NCBI GenBank assembly: GCA_009746045.1
Contig: RPFO01000151.1
Coordinates: forward strand, 20,001-57,500
Direction: 5' to 3'
From: Mesostigma viride
Taxonomy: Eukaryota; Streptophyta; Mesostigmatophyceae; Mesostigmatales; Mesostigmataceae
DNA: 37,500 bases
Below the pieces are notes generated by a model, which saw nothing but the letters and a program-made list of their open reading frames with translations, had not been told where the DNA came from and did not search any database. Of the stretch, positions 1 through 12,800 are shown one piece after another; within the stretch, counting starts at the first letter, position 1, and every line of letters starts with the position of its first letter. A program made the translations under genes and the position numbers.

Positions 1-3000
1 CTCCTATGCCAAGCTGTGCCAGAGTGTCCACTCGGGGAATGTCATCCTGCTTGCGGACGGCAGCATTTCCATTGAGGTGCTTGAGATACTGGACGCCCGC
101 ACGCTGCGGGGGCGGGTGCGCAACTCAAAGAAGCTGGGCGAGCGCAAGAACTGCAACCTGCCGGGCGTGAAAGTCGACATCCCTGTGTTGACAGAGAAAG
201 ACATTGATGACCTGCAGAATTTCGCGTGCAAGCACCAGATGGATTTCGTGGCTGCGTCGTTCGTGCAGAGCGGCGCGGATGTGCAGTTCATCCGCAAGGT
301 GCTGGACGACGCGGGCGGCAGCAACATCAAGATCATCTCCAAGATCGAGAACGAGGCAGGCCTGAAGGACTTTGAAAACATACTCAAGTACACCGACGGC
401 GTCATGGTCGCTCGAGGTGACCTGGGGATGGAGATTCCGAGCGAGAAGGTGGCACTGGCCCAGAAGATGATGATCACAAAGTGCAACATCGCGGGTGCGT
501 GTGTGCTGCGCATGCCTGCCAACCATCTTTATACCCACAACCCTTCCAACTCCGCTATTGGAAAGGCTCCAACCACTTCAGCTGTTATGGTAAAAAGTCC
601 GACCAGTTTACCTCTGCCTTGCGAAGCGATTGTTCTGCTTGCATCTGTCCCGTCGTCCGTTCCCCCCCTCAGACTCTGCACACGGTTAGATCGGGCAAGT
701 CTCGTGCAGACTAGCCAAGCAGACTGCTCTCGTGGTACTATGACGCAAGCAAAATGCAAACCTCGACACCTTACCAGCGGTGATGACGCCTTACCAGCGG
801 ACCAGATAGGACCAGGAGTTTCCCATCTTCCAAGTTCTTCCATCCTCCATCTTCCAGCCTCATCTCCAATCCATGTCCATGGTGCAAGCGGCGGTCTCAC
901 CCATGTTTGCCGCCGTTGTTGCCCTTGGTTTTCCAGCTGGCGGAAGTGGCCAGCCAGGTTTTGGAATCGCCGCTCCTGTGCTGTAACCTGAGCTGGCAAC
1001 GTCACCATCGCCAACTGATGAAATGTTTTGCTGGTGCGTCCTATCCCCTCTTCCCTCCTCTTCCCTCCTCTTCCCTCTTCTTCCCTCCTCTTCCCTCCTC
1101 TTCCCTCCTCTTCCCTCTTCCCTCCTCTTCCCTCCTCTTCCCTCCTCTTCCCTCCTCTTCCCTCCTCTTCCCTCCTCTTCCCTCCTCTTCCCTCCTCTTC
1201 CCTCCTCTTCCCTCCTCTTCCCTCCTCTTCCCTCCACTTCCCTCCTCTTCCCTCCACTTCCCTCCTCTTCCCTCCTCTTCCCTCCTCTTCCCTCCTCTTC
1301 CCTCCTCTTCCCTCCTCTTCCCTCCTCTTCCCTCCTCTTCCCTCCTCTTCCCTCCTCTTCCCTCCTCTTCCCTCCTCTTCCCTCCTCTTCCCTCCTCTTC
1401 CCTCCTCTTCCATCCCCCCTTCTGGCAGGCAAGTTTGTCGTGACCGCCACCCAGATGCTCGAGTCGATGATCACGTCCATCATCCCCACACGCGCCGAGT
1501 CCACCGATGTGGCCAACGCGGTGTTCGACGGCACCGACTGCGTGATGCTGTCGGGCGAGACGGCCAACGGGGAGCACCCGGTCAAGGCGGTCGCCACCAT
1601 GGCGGCCATTGTCCGCAACGCAGAGCTGGGCGTGGACTACAATTCGCAGGTCAACTTCATCCGATTCTGGAACAACCGCGGTGTCGGCAAGGTCCTCGAG
1701 GTGAGTGTGCGACTACTTGGAATCCAGCCTAATCCCTAGCAACAACCGCGTTTTCGGCAAGGTCCTCGAGGTGAGGCAGCAAAGCTCAAAATGAGGGACC
1801 CTATTCATTTTCTTAAATACAGCCACGGCGTCAATAAGGTCCTTGAGGTGAGCGTGTTGATAGATAAGGATGGCAAGCCCATGCAAAACTGCAGCGGCAG
1901 AACGCATTGTACAACACCCTATTCCGTGTAGGAACCACCATGACACCGGCTCAGTGCCCCAGGTGAGCGCAACTCTTGGTTAGTTCCTAGGGTAAGTGAG
2001 GCAGAGCGCAGCATGGGGTACCTGTTTTCGTGGTCTGGATGGAGCTTCATGTGAAAGGCACCCACTTGGTGAGCAGGGCGGAGATGTACCCTCATTGTCA
2101 AGCAGGGTGGACACTTGAGGGCTTAAAAGAAGGAGCCGATGGTCGTGGGTGGGGCGGAGCGGATGTGGAGCACTACCCCACCCCCCGCTGACACCCCCCC
2201 CCCCCCCCCCGGACTCACCTCCAAACCCCAACCTCCCCCCCCGAACGCCAAACCCCTCCAAACCCCCCAAACCCCAATTCTCCCTAACCCCACCCCCCTC
2301 CGACCCCCCAAACCGCAACCCCCCCGAATGCCAACCTCCCCCCAAGCCAACCTCCCCCCTGAACCCAAACCCCCTCCCAACCCCTCCCAACCCCTCCCAA
2401 CCCCCTCCCCCACCCCCGAACTCCAATCTTCCCCCAATCCCGCCCCTCTTCTCCACCCCCCTACAGGCGCTGGAGAGTGCATGCTCCAATGTTTCGCGCA
2501 TCTCCATCGACCTAGGGGAGGACGTGAACGCGAGCGGTACGTGGGACAGCAACACCGTTGCGCTCATCCTGTCCGACACAGGGCGCGCGCCCAACCTGGT
2601 CGCAAAGTACCGGCCCCCCATCCCCGTCATCGTGGCCTCCTCAAACCCCTGGGTGCTCCGCCAGGCCAACGTGCGGTTTGGCCAGATCCCCTTCCGCGTG
2701 GACTCCCTGGCCAGCGCCGCGGACGTCATTGCCAAGCTGGTGCGTGAGGGCGTGCCAGCATTATCCAGCAAGTCCGTCAACAAGGAGCGGCTGAGGCTGA
2801 TCGTGATGCATGGGCCGGACGGCGTCGGGGGCAGCGCGGACGAGAGCCCCATCATGCGCGTGATGCTGCCCAACGCCACGGGCTCAGAGCTGGAACGGCT
2901 CAACCGCGCCAAGTGTGTGTACGGCCACCCGATCGAGGGCGTGGGTACGCTCTCGGTGCGCGCGACGCACATCAGCCTGGACCTGATCCAGAAGCCCATC

Positions 3001-3777
3001 AACACCATGTGAGTAGAACCAGATAGGGCCATCGACACGGTGTGACTACAAACCAGATGGGCCCATCCACACCATGTGAATATGACCAGATAGGCCCATC
3101 AACAACATTCTGAGTCAGAACCAGATAGGGCCATCGACACGGTGTGAGTACGCCACCTTACGTATCAGCAAAAGCCGTAAATTATCCAATGATGACACTA
3201 CTATGTAAATTAAACCGTCTGGATTTCCACCAGCCTCGTGCCACCGCATTTGCCAGGTGCATTGACACATTGTTCGGTTGCCAGGCGTGAGAATAAACAT
3301 GTCACTCAACTTAAAGTAACAACTCTATTACTGGTGCATGGTGTGGGCCATGTGCCATCTGCCAGGCGCAAAATGAAATGTCCTCATTCAACTTGAACTA
3401 ATATGGGGCTGTACTCACGTGGTGCGTGCCGTCTGCCAGGCGCAAGACCAAGATCTGCTGCACGCTGGGCCCCAAGTGTGCGTCGCCGGAGACCATGTCG
3501 GCCATGCTGGACGCGGGCATGGACGTAGCACGCATCAGCTTCAGCCAGAGCGGGCACGCGGAGCAGCTGGAGACGCTCAACCGCTACCGCAAGGTGTGCA
3601 AGAGCAAGGGACAGGAGGCGGCCAGCGAGAGGAACGCGGACGCGCACGACATCCACTCAGCCGCCACGCTCATGGATACCAAGGTGTGTGGGGGGGTCAC
3701 GGATACAAAGGTGAGGGGGGGGGCGGCGCTTCGGTGGCAGTGGTTGACATTCTTTTTTTTTTTTCTTCCGTGTGTGC

Positions 3778-3810
<33 letters not shown>

Positions 3811-6800
3811 GTAAGGGGGGAGAGGAAGAAAGGGAACAGGATGGGTGGAGACTAATAAGTGATGGACGAATGGACACTTAGACAGTTGGATGGATTGGTG
3901 GATGCGCAGACAGGCAGGGGCAAAGGGAAGGAAGTTTGCGAAAGAAGAGGGAGCATGAATCGACAGGGTTAAAGGGGCGAGGTGACAGTGGCAGTTGGTT
4001 TTGCATGCGAGAGGCCTGCCAAAACCTTTGTAGGTCCTTGCCATGCACGCCTGTGTTCAATCAGAGGTGGAGGGGGGGGGGGGGGGGTAACCCTAAACGG
4101 AGGCGTGTGTGGGGGTGGGTGGGCGGGTTGCCCTAAACAGATTTGGTGGGCGGGGATATTGATTGCGCTGGGAGAGGCCCAAATATTGATCGCATAAAGC
4201 GTTCCTGGGGGTAGATGTCAACTGTGACCGCACCCGATAGACAAGACTCAGGTCTCCCTAGCCAGGATGTAGCCGAATGCAATGGTGACCGCCGTCCGTT
4301 GAACATAGAAGAAGAAGAGGAAAAGAAGTATCCCTGGCCAGCTGGTTGCAACAAACAACCCGATCATGCCGTCTCCCTGGCTACCTTGTTTGCTCCTGCT
4401 CGCAACCGTGCCTGCAACGGTGGCCGCGATGCTGACGGTATCCACCACGCCCTCAATGATGTCACCAACCACGCTCGCGATGGCATCATCAACCATGGCG
4501 GCGGTGACATCACCCACAGGGGCGAGAGATCCGCACCGGTGCCTTCAGCTCCCCCCCGGTCGAGTTCAAGCTGGGCGACAAAGTCATCATCCACTGCCCG
4601 CCCACCGCCGACGCCTTTGCCAGTTTCATGGGGGGGGAGCAGGTGGCGGAAGACGGCAGCAAGTACGTGACGATCGCGGTCTCAATGCCCAACATGGGCC
4701 AGTACCTGTCCAAGGACAACCGGATCATGCTGGACTACGGCACGTTGTCGCTGCGGGTTGAAGAGGTCGTGTCGCCACAAGAGGTGCGCTGCGAGGCGCT
4801 CAACTCCAACACGCTCGGCGCGTACAAGAACTGCACGCTGCTGGGGGTGAACCTGTCCGCGCTGCCCGTGCTGCGAGACGAAGATATCGCCGACATCAAG
4901 GAGTTTGCGGGGAAGCACGGGATGGACTTTGTGGCCGCGCCGTTTGTCGGGCAGGAGGCGGACGTGCGTCGCGTGCGCGAGGTGTTGAAGGACAGCGGGT
5001 GCGCGGGCGTCAAGGTGATCTCACGTATCGAAACACGCGAGGGGCTCGACAACTTTGACGAGATCCTGGCAGCCAGCGACGGGATTTTGATCGCCAGGGG
5101 GCCCCTGGGGATGGAGATCCCGCCCGAGAAAGTCGCGCTCGCGCAGAAGCTGATGATCACCAAATGCAACATCGCGGGCAAGGTAGGCGTGCGCGCGTGG
5201 TGATGAATGGTGCGTTGGCAAGCACTCCAAAACGGTCGGGCTACCATCTATTTGTAATGACGGAGCTGCACAGTTGGCATCACAGGCAAGGTAAGCATGC
5301 GTGCGTGATGATTTTACTTTATAATAACAGTAATTATCATACTCACGATAACATTAATGGTTGAGAGATGACCACCCCGTGCCATGGCGCGGGCAAGGTA
5401 GATGCTGGCTGGGCGACCCAGGCCAGCGCACCCGTCAACGCCAGCGCGGCGGGCACGCGTCCAGTGACCCAGGCCAACGCACCCGTCAACGCCAGCGCCT
5501 GGGTCCCTGAATGCGCGCCCGCCGCGCTGGCGTTGACGGGCGTGTTGGCCTGGGTCACTTGACGTGCGACCGCCGCGCTGGCGTTGACGGGTGGGTGGGC
5601 CTGGTTCACTTAAGTCTACCACGGTTCATGTCATTGTCAGTTGCTTCCTTGGACTGAGCCCATAGGTTCTTGAACCAGCTAAGTGTCCGGTTTCGTGCTC
5701 CTGCACATGCTTGCCAGCAGTTGTTGGTCCTTCCCTTGCGTAGTATGGATGGACCCGTGGACGGATGCCAGCCAACAGGTGACCCTCGGCCTCTCTCACT
5801 CTTGACCCCTCTCAATCACTCCCGGCCTCTCGCACATGGTTATCTGCTCACTCTTGCCCCCATGCTCGGTCTGTGTTCATCCCGATTCTTGGTGTGTGTG
5901 CCGGTCTCTGTCACGGGTGGGCATGTTGCCCGCTTCCCACCGCCCTTGCTGGCGCCAGTTTGTGATCGTCGCCACCCACCTGCTGGAGTCGATGCGCCAC
6001 AACCCGCTGCCCACGCGTGCCGAGGTGAGGGGGGGGAAGCACGGCGAGCGGCCGTGCGGTCTGGTTGGGAAGGCATGGCGTTCGGCCTTCTGAAGTAGGT
6101 CCGACCCGTGGAGGGGGGGAGCTTCAGGTTTGGGGCAGGGCATTTCGCATGTGATGTGTGGCGCGTCTGGGGTGAGGCTTGAAGGTTGAGGGTATGCCGC
6201 GTGTAGCGCCGAATGTGCGGTGATTTTGCAGGCGTGGGCGCCGAGGACGCAGTGATATGTGTGCGGATGGTTCACCCATGCTGGTGTTAATGAGAGCAGC
6301 ATCACCGCCCCCAGTAAGAGTTTGCTGCTCCTATTGTCATCGGCTTCATTTGTGAAGCTGAGAACAGGGCTACCAGCAATAGCTTGGCACGACTCGGTGT
6401 TCGAAACTTCGACCCGCAACGTCCCTCCTTTAAGGTGGTGGTCCCAGCGCGAATTTTTCGCCGCCGAAAAAATTCGCGGTGCCCGTCCGTACCGTGAAAA
6501 AGTGGTCCACGGTGCGCGCACCCCTACCGGAGCTGGCCATGGCGACGGCTTTCAGGCAAACTAGACAAAGATAGGTCACGGAATGCAGAGACATTGCGCG
6601 AATCTTAAAGACGATGAGTTTATGATGTTACTTCATAGCGGAGTCGGTGCATTTTGTAATGCCGGTAATTTATGACCATCGCTGCGGGGGTCCAATCTGA
6701 AATTTTCGCTGCGAGGAATAGATTAGATTGCACACTTGCGGCGGTGATTGTCAGGTTTTATGGGCTTCAAGGATGTGTTTACAGTGTTATTAGTAAAGCC

Positions 6801-9800
6801 TTACGAAATTTGCTGGGTTTGGCAAGATTTCCGTCATTATTGCTAAGACACTCTTCAGGCTCGCGGGATGCGCATCTTATCTTTCCATGGAAGGTTTGTC
6901 TTTCTTGCGCCGCTGGGCGAAGGACATTGCCGGTAATGGTACGATCCCGTGCTGAGCGTCCCCTTCTAAATGTTTCGCGTCGTTAAAGGGTTGTCTACGC
7001 AATTTTCGCCTTCTTTCTGTGCAGTTTTTCGCCAGGTAGCATGCCATTCCGTGATGCGCATCGCCAGATTCCTGGCAGCTTTCAGTTATCTTTTCTACGT
7101 TGCATGGCCGGGACGTGAGCCATGGCATGTTGGCAAGTTGTCAGGGGTTTGTTGAGTGGTTTCTTGGAATGAGTTTGCTAACAGCACTCTGTTTTGTGTG
7201 AATATTGACGCAGCTTTTCTTAGCACTGCGGCGTCACTGTGCGTAGAGTCTCATAAGGTGGAGGTTGTTTCTTAGCAAACTATCGCGCTGGAAAGAAAGG
7301 CGATAGTGGGCATTCTGAGGGCTTCCTGCATGGGTGGAACTCCATGTAGGTAGGGAGTATCATGTTTTCTTGGCCTCTGTCCCACGGAATCAAGGGAGAG
7401 ACCTATCATATGCTAGCAAGGCAAGGTAACCATGGTAAGACACCGTGTCACGCAGCACGTATGATTAGTATGCTTTCTCTGTGGACTGTCTGTTACTCCC
7501 CTTGGTTGGGCAATCACGGGATATGGCTTTCTATGGTGTGTGTGCATTGAACAGCTTGGTTTTGGTATGATGCTCACAACATAAACCTGGAGTATGCTTT
7601 AGAGGTGCTGGCTAGACATGTAGAGCTACCTGCCTTGTTGCAGTGTACACACGCATAAGGTTGCCTGTGCCGAGGTAAGGCAATGGCACATGAGGTGCTT
7701 AGCCACCTCCTTGTACGTTGTGCTCAAATTGGGTATGGTCTTGAGCCTTTTGGATGGCATAGAACATGTCGGTGTTCCTTAATACTCACCATGGCCTTCC
7801 TTTGCGTCTGCACAGGTGGCCAACTGCCCAGCCTTTTTTCTCCCAAGTTTGTCGTCAGAATGAGCGCAAACTTTGAGGATGCTGTGTGCCTATGTCCTGT
7901 ATTTGATTTTATCTCCCTAGGGCCAAATGATGTGTTATTGATGTGTTTTATTTTTTCCTGCCTCCAAAAGTGCCCTTTCGGGGGGAAATTAATTACTAAT
8001 AGAATAATGATGATTTCGGGTTGCTAATTAGCTGGAAAATTTGCAAACTCAGGGAACTAAACGAAAATATATCGAAACATGCACAATGATGCCCCATGGT
8101 CCTAGGCAAAATGTGTCACAAATAGCGTCGTTTGCTATTTTCAGCACAATACCGGTGCATAGTTGTGTATACCACCCTCAGCAAGGGGTGGGATGGCCCC
8201 CACTATATCCTATTTACATGCCAAAATCATCTCTTGGGTACCCCTAGGCCTGCCCTGCTTGTTATTCCATGATATGGTTTCAGGGGGGTGGCATGGGACC
8301 CTCACCTTAATCGAGTTCCGTCTCTTGTTGCTCTTTCATTGCTAGGAAGGAAGTGCACCTTGTCGCCAGCATGGCTCCATAAAGTCCATCTATGATTGGA
8401 TGGGTCCCACAGTGGACTTGCCCTCGCCTCCATTCTCCCACTAGCTAACCTACGTTGGTCTCAGCATCCCCCGCCTGCATCGCTCCTCTACCACCACTCC
8501 AGCTGGTTGCTTCTTTAGCAGCGTTGTTTGCGTCCAGTGCCGTAGATCGGGTTTGACGACTGGCTTGCCCTCCTACCCAACGCCCGCCCCTCTTCCATCC
8601 CTCCCCCCCGCACCCTTTCCACACAGATGACCGACGTGGCCAATGCGGTGCTGGATGGCGCCGACTGCGTGATGCTCTCCAGCGAGACGGCGTCGGGGGA
8701 TTTCCCGGTGGAGGCCACCAAGGCCCTCGCCGCGATCTTACTGCACGCGGAGCAGAGCATTAACTATGGCGAGCAGTACCGCTTCATCCGGGGGTCGACG
8801 CCCAAGCCGCTGACCGCGGCCGAGGCTGTGTGCTCCTCGGCCGTCAAGGCCGCGGGGGACATTGGCGCGCGGTTCCTGGTGGTGGTCACCTCGCAGTCGC
8901 AGCCGGCGCGCTACATGTCCAAGTACAGGCCGGAGATGCCAGTGATCGTGGTCACGTCCAACCACAAGGTGGGAACGGGAGAATTGGGTGATGATATTCC
9001 CCAGTGTTGCTCTCTGCCCCGCTCTCGACTAGCCCTCCATGCCCGCGACTGTGGCCACGTCACGTCCAACCACAGGGTGGCGACGAAACTTACTGTTCAA
9101 GAAGTGGCACCCAAGTATACTCTCTCCCCCACCCTCTGGTAGCTCCACATGCCCGTGACCATCGTCGCGTCCAACCACAAGGCAAGCAAGGCATGGGGTA
9201 TTGGTGCAGTAACGAAGTTTTTCTCTTTAAAATAACGGATCGTTTCTGTCGCCCCAGTTTCCCATGTTCCTGTACTCTTGATGTGTGTCCGTTGTCATTT
9301 GTCCGTTGTCATGTCCAACCACGATGGCAGCAAGGTTTACTGTGCAGCATGAATAGGGACACTTTTGATTATAACTGTCCATTTCGCAATCGTAGACGTA
9401 AGTGCCTGTAAAAGTCCAACCACAAAGTGGGGGGCAGATATGTCAAGTCTCTGGTTGCTGTTGGTAAGGGGGGAAAAGGGCGGGCCCGAGTTTGCAATAC
9501 AAATAAAGTAGGATAGAATACAGAAGTGCGTCCCATTTGCCAAATCAGTCGACTTTCTAATGCACATCTTTTCTTTTTTTCCCAAGCTATGCGCCTGTTC
9601 AAGATTTAGTGCAGAGCCATTGCCAGGCAACCGTCATATTGCCTCGTCCAATATCAACAGAGCACCAATTTCAGCATCGTGACGTACAAACCTGACAAAA
9701 CTGCGAAGTCAAAGGTTTTGGCCATATTCCCAGTTGGGACTTGACTAACCATTTCCAGGCTTTCATTCTGATATACCTACCAGAAAATTACTACGTCCGT

Positions 9801-12800
9801 GTTTCTACTGTCATAACAATAAAATAATGATAAAACTGAACCCGCCCTCCACCCCCATGCACCCACCTCACCACGGCCTGCCAGGTAGCGCGTCAGGCGA
9901 GCGCCCAGTTTGGCCTTGTCGCCATGTACGAGCAGAGCATCACGAGCATTGGCGCGATCATCCTGCGCCTCGTGGCCTTCTGCAAGCGGCGCGGGCTGGG
10001 CAAGGGCGTGTCGCTCCTCGAGAGCAGCGACACGATCGTGCTGGTGCACGGGATCGGCGAGCTGGACAACCCGAACGCGCTCACGATGCAGGTGGCCGAC
10101 CTGGGCCAGCAGCAGCTGTACAAGTACGCCGGCTACGAAGGGGTGCTAACATACACGATCCGGTCGACCAAGATCGGGCTGGACATGCTGCGGGACAGTG
10201 TGTGGAGCGTGCGCAAGACCAAGATCATCTGCACGATGGGCCCCAAGTGCTGGTCGGAGGACATGCTGGGCCAGCTGATGGACGCGGGCATGAACGTGTG
10301 CCGCTTTAACTTCAGCCATGGCAGCCACGAGGGGCACCTGGAGGTTCTCAACCGCGTGCGTGCCGTGTGTGAAGCCAAAGACGTATGGCCCGCACTCTTG
10401 CTGGATACCAAGGGGCCAGAGATCCGGACCGCCATGTTGCGCGACCACCAGCCAATCACGTTAGAAAAGGGGCAGGACATCATCGTGGAGGCGGTGGGCG
10501 ACAATTACACAACGTTCGAGGGGTACAAGGATGACAAGGAGACGAGGATCGGGCTCTCATATGCAGGGCTGTGCCAGAGCGTGAAACCGGGCAACCGGAT
10601 CCTGCTTGCGGACGGCAGCATTTCCATTGAGGTGCTTGAGATACTGGACGCTAGCACGCTGCGGGGGCGGGTGATGAACTCAAAGAAGCTGGGCGAGCGC
10701 AAGAACTGCAACCTGCCGGGCGTGAAAGTCGACATCCCTGTGTTGACAGAGAAGGACATTGATGACCTGCAGAATTTTGCGTGCAAGCACCAGATGGATT
10801 ACGTTGCCGCATCGTTCGTGCAGAGCGGCGCGGATGTGCAGTTCATTCGCCGCATGCTGGACATGGCGGGCGGCAGCAACATCAAGATTATTTCAAAGAT
10901 CGAGAACGAGGCAGGGCTCCAGAATTTCGATGAGATCCTAAAGTACACCGATGGCGTCATGGTCGCTCGAGGTGACCTGGGGATGGAGATTCCGAGCGAG
11001 AAGGTCGCACTGGCCCAGAAGTGGATGATCACCAAGTGCACGGTCGCAGGTAAGTGACAAGGAAGGTGGCATTTTATTTGACTTTCAACATTGCTGGAGA
11101 TTCCTTTTGTCTGTTTTATTCCTTGCTTTGGAACACGCTTTCTAGTTGTTCTTAGCTTGGAAGGAAATTAATGGGCACTCTACACGCTGAAAGGACATGC
11201 AGGTCTTTAATGTTTTTGAGCTGTAGTGTTTAAGTTTTAAAATTTCCAACCATTTTTCATTGCCAGGTTCAGGCCTTCCAAAATGAAAATGTTTTGCTTT
11301 AAATCTCCGGCTAGTTTATCTAATACCTTCTATTTTAACACTGCAAGTTAAAATAGCTTCTTCAATTCTTGTTGGCATCCTTCTGAAAATCCTTATTTTG
11401 GCTGGCAAAAATTTAGGTCAAGTTTTTTCTATGGCAGTTTTTGAAAAATTGGGGCAGCTGTATTACTTACATGACAGTTGGGGTGCTGTCAGTCGCATAG
11501 GTAATTGTCTTGTTATATCAGGTCTTCATGTTTTTGGCAGCTGGTTCTACTTGACCAATGATATTTTCGAACTTATTTGATTTATATTTGATGATAATTT
11601 GGATCGTGCTTTTTTGGGTAATGGTGAATGCTCAAGTAGAGTGTTGTGGCTAGGCTCAGTTTTGATTGCCGTGGAGGATTCTGTATGCTTGGAAAAGGGT
11701 TGCAATAATACATGGCTGCAGTAATGCAAGGATTTAATATCTAGTATAAAATGACTGATTTCGTCAGTGAGGAATATGGTGCCATGTTTGTAGCAGTGGC
11801 TCATCTGGCTGAAATTCCTTCATTTGAACTTGACATTTAATTTAAAATGCTTTTAGAACAGCATGCATGCTTTTTATTAGTATTGATGCAGATATTGAAA
11901 CGCTAGATTTCATGGCGGTGTCATTTTAATATTCTGAAGTACCTTGTTCTGCCTCAAAATTTTTTTTTTAATGATCAATTGCCCTACAGTACGAAATAAT
12001 ATAACATTCGAATGTTGGTGTTTTGAAACTTTCATTTTCTTCAGTGCCAGGTACTAGGAAAGAAGATAAATTTGAAATGTTAATACTGCTAAGTCAGGAA
12101 ATTCTGTCAGCCATATGCCAAGAAATAATTGTGAGAAAGCCAGGTCTTAGAGTTCCTTGAGGTTTGGGAATATAGAGAGGTTTAGTATGTCTTTTGCGTT
12201 TACCATGTCACTTTGAATTTGAGTAATAATATGGAATACAAGAAGTTAGAACAGCTACTAAAGCCGGGGCTTGGTTTGGGTTAGGGAAACTGTTCTTGAA
12301 GGAAAGTCAACCTGCAGCAAACTTTGAATAACTAAATTGAAACTGGCAATTAAGGTCAAATTCTACTTGTTGAAAACCTGCGATCGTAATATTATGTTGA
12401 CAAGAGTCCATTTGTAGCTTTTCGCTCACAAGGATTAGCGCTAGCTACAGAAATCTAAAACCCTCAGTTGCATACACGAAGGCATGTGCACAGATTCATA
12501 AACTGTATAATACTGTAGTAATATTTTTGTGCATCATGGCCATGCATAGCATATTTTTACTGTCTCCTTGGGATGCCATGGCAACTATTTATCATGGAAT
12601 CAGCATATTCCAAGTAATCCTTTGTCCCAGTTATCCTTATTCCCACTACTATGATGTGTTCTCAGGCGCATCATGATGATAAAGCACATGCGGACAAAGT
12701 AGCCGCGGCGGCCTTTTTTCCAGGCATTTTCTAGACTTGGGGACTCATTCTTTGATGACATGTTATGTATACTTCTTATAGTATTCCTTTAAAATTGCTT

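Larger units (their letters stand above)
1..3008 (+). other. PK unit A (N-terminus outside window), active-site residues seen are intact
   Basis: Exons 1-494, 1429-1700 and 2467-3008. The unit begins in the B-domain region (SYAKLCQSV, then [11 protein letters not shown]). The PK signature ISKIENEAG keeps the catalytic Lys and the Mg-binding Glu, [11 protein letters not shown] keeps the Mg-binding Asp, and [10 protein letters not shown] keeps the phosphate-binding Thr. The third exon is the C-terminal alpha/beta domain ([13 protein letters not shown] and following). The segment between the A domain and C domain ([15 protein letters not shown], then ALESACSN) has drifted from the usual [12 protein letters not shown] sequence. 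This unit is very close to unit C even at the DNA level, for example 57-120 against 10612-10675. N-terminal substrate residues lie upstream of the window and cannot be judged. Confidence 0.88.
3440..10211 (+). other. PK unit B, degenerate active site
   Basis: Exons 3440-3683, 4520-5182, 5959-6024, 8627-8968 and the 5' part of 9885-11049. The fold is recognisable throughout: [69 protein letters not shown]. Key residues are changed. The NFSHG motif reads SFSQS, GPE in the phosphate-binding strand is GRE, the catalytic KIE reads RIE, and ARGD reads ARGP, which removes the Mg ligand. Known PK chemistry predicts little or no activity. The open frame, intact splice sites and conserved hydrophobic pattern argue against a decaying pseudogene, so a structural or regulatory role is the inference. 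Confidence 0.85.

Noticed and set aside
860-1739. Long open frames on both strands ([10 protein letters not shown] and GGKRREEE repeats)
   Set aside because: They are produced by the 10-bp pyrimidine repeat inside PK intron 1; only 1429-1700 is real exon.
2139-3012. Pro-rich N-terminal extension to PK exon 3
   Set aside because: It is the C-rich intron end; the exon starts at 2467 where the phase fits exon 2 and PK similarity begins.
5314-5622. PVNASAAG-type repeat proteins on both strands
   Set aside because: Artefact of the foldback repeat; no splice or homology support.
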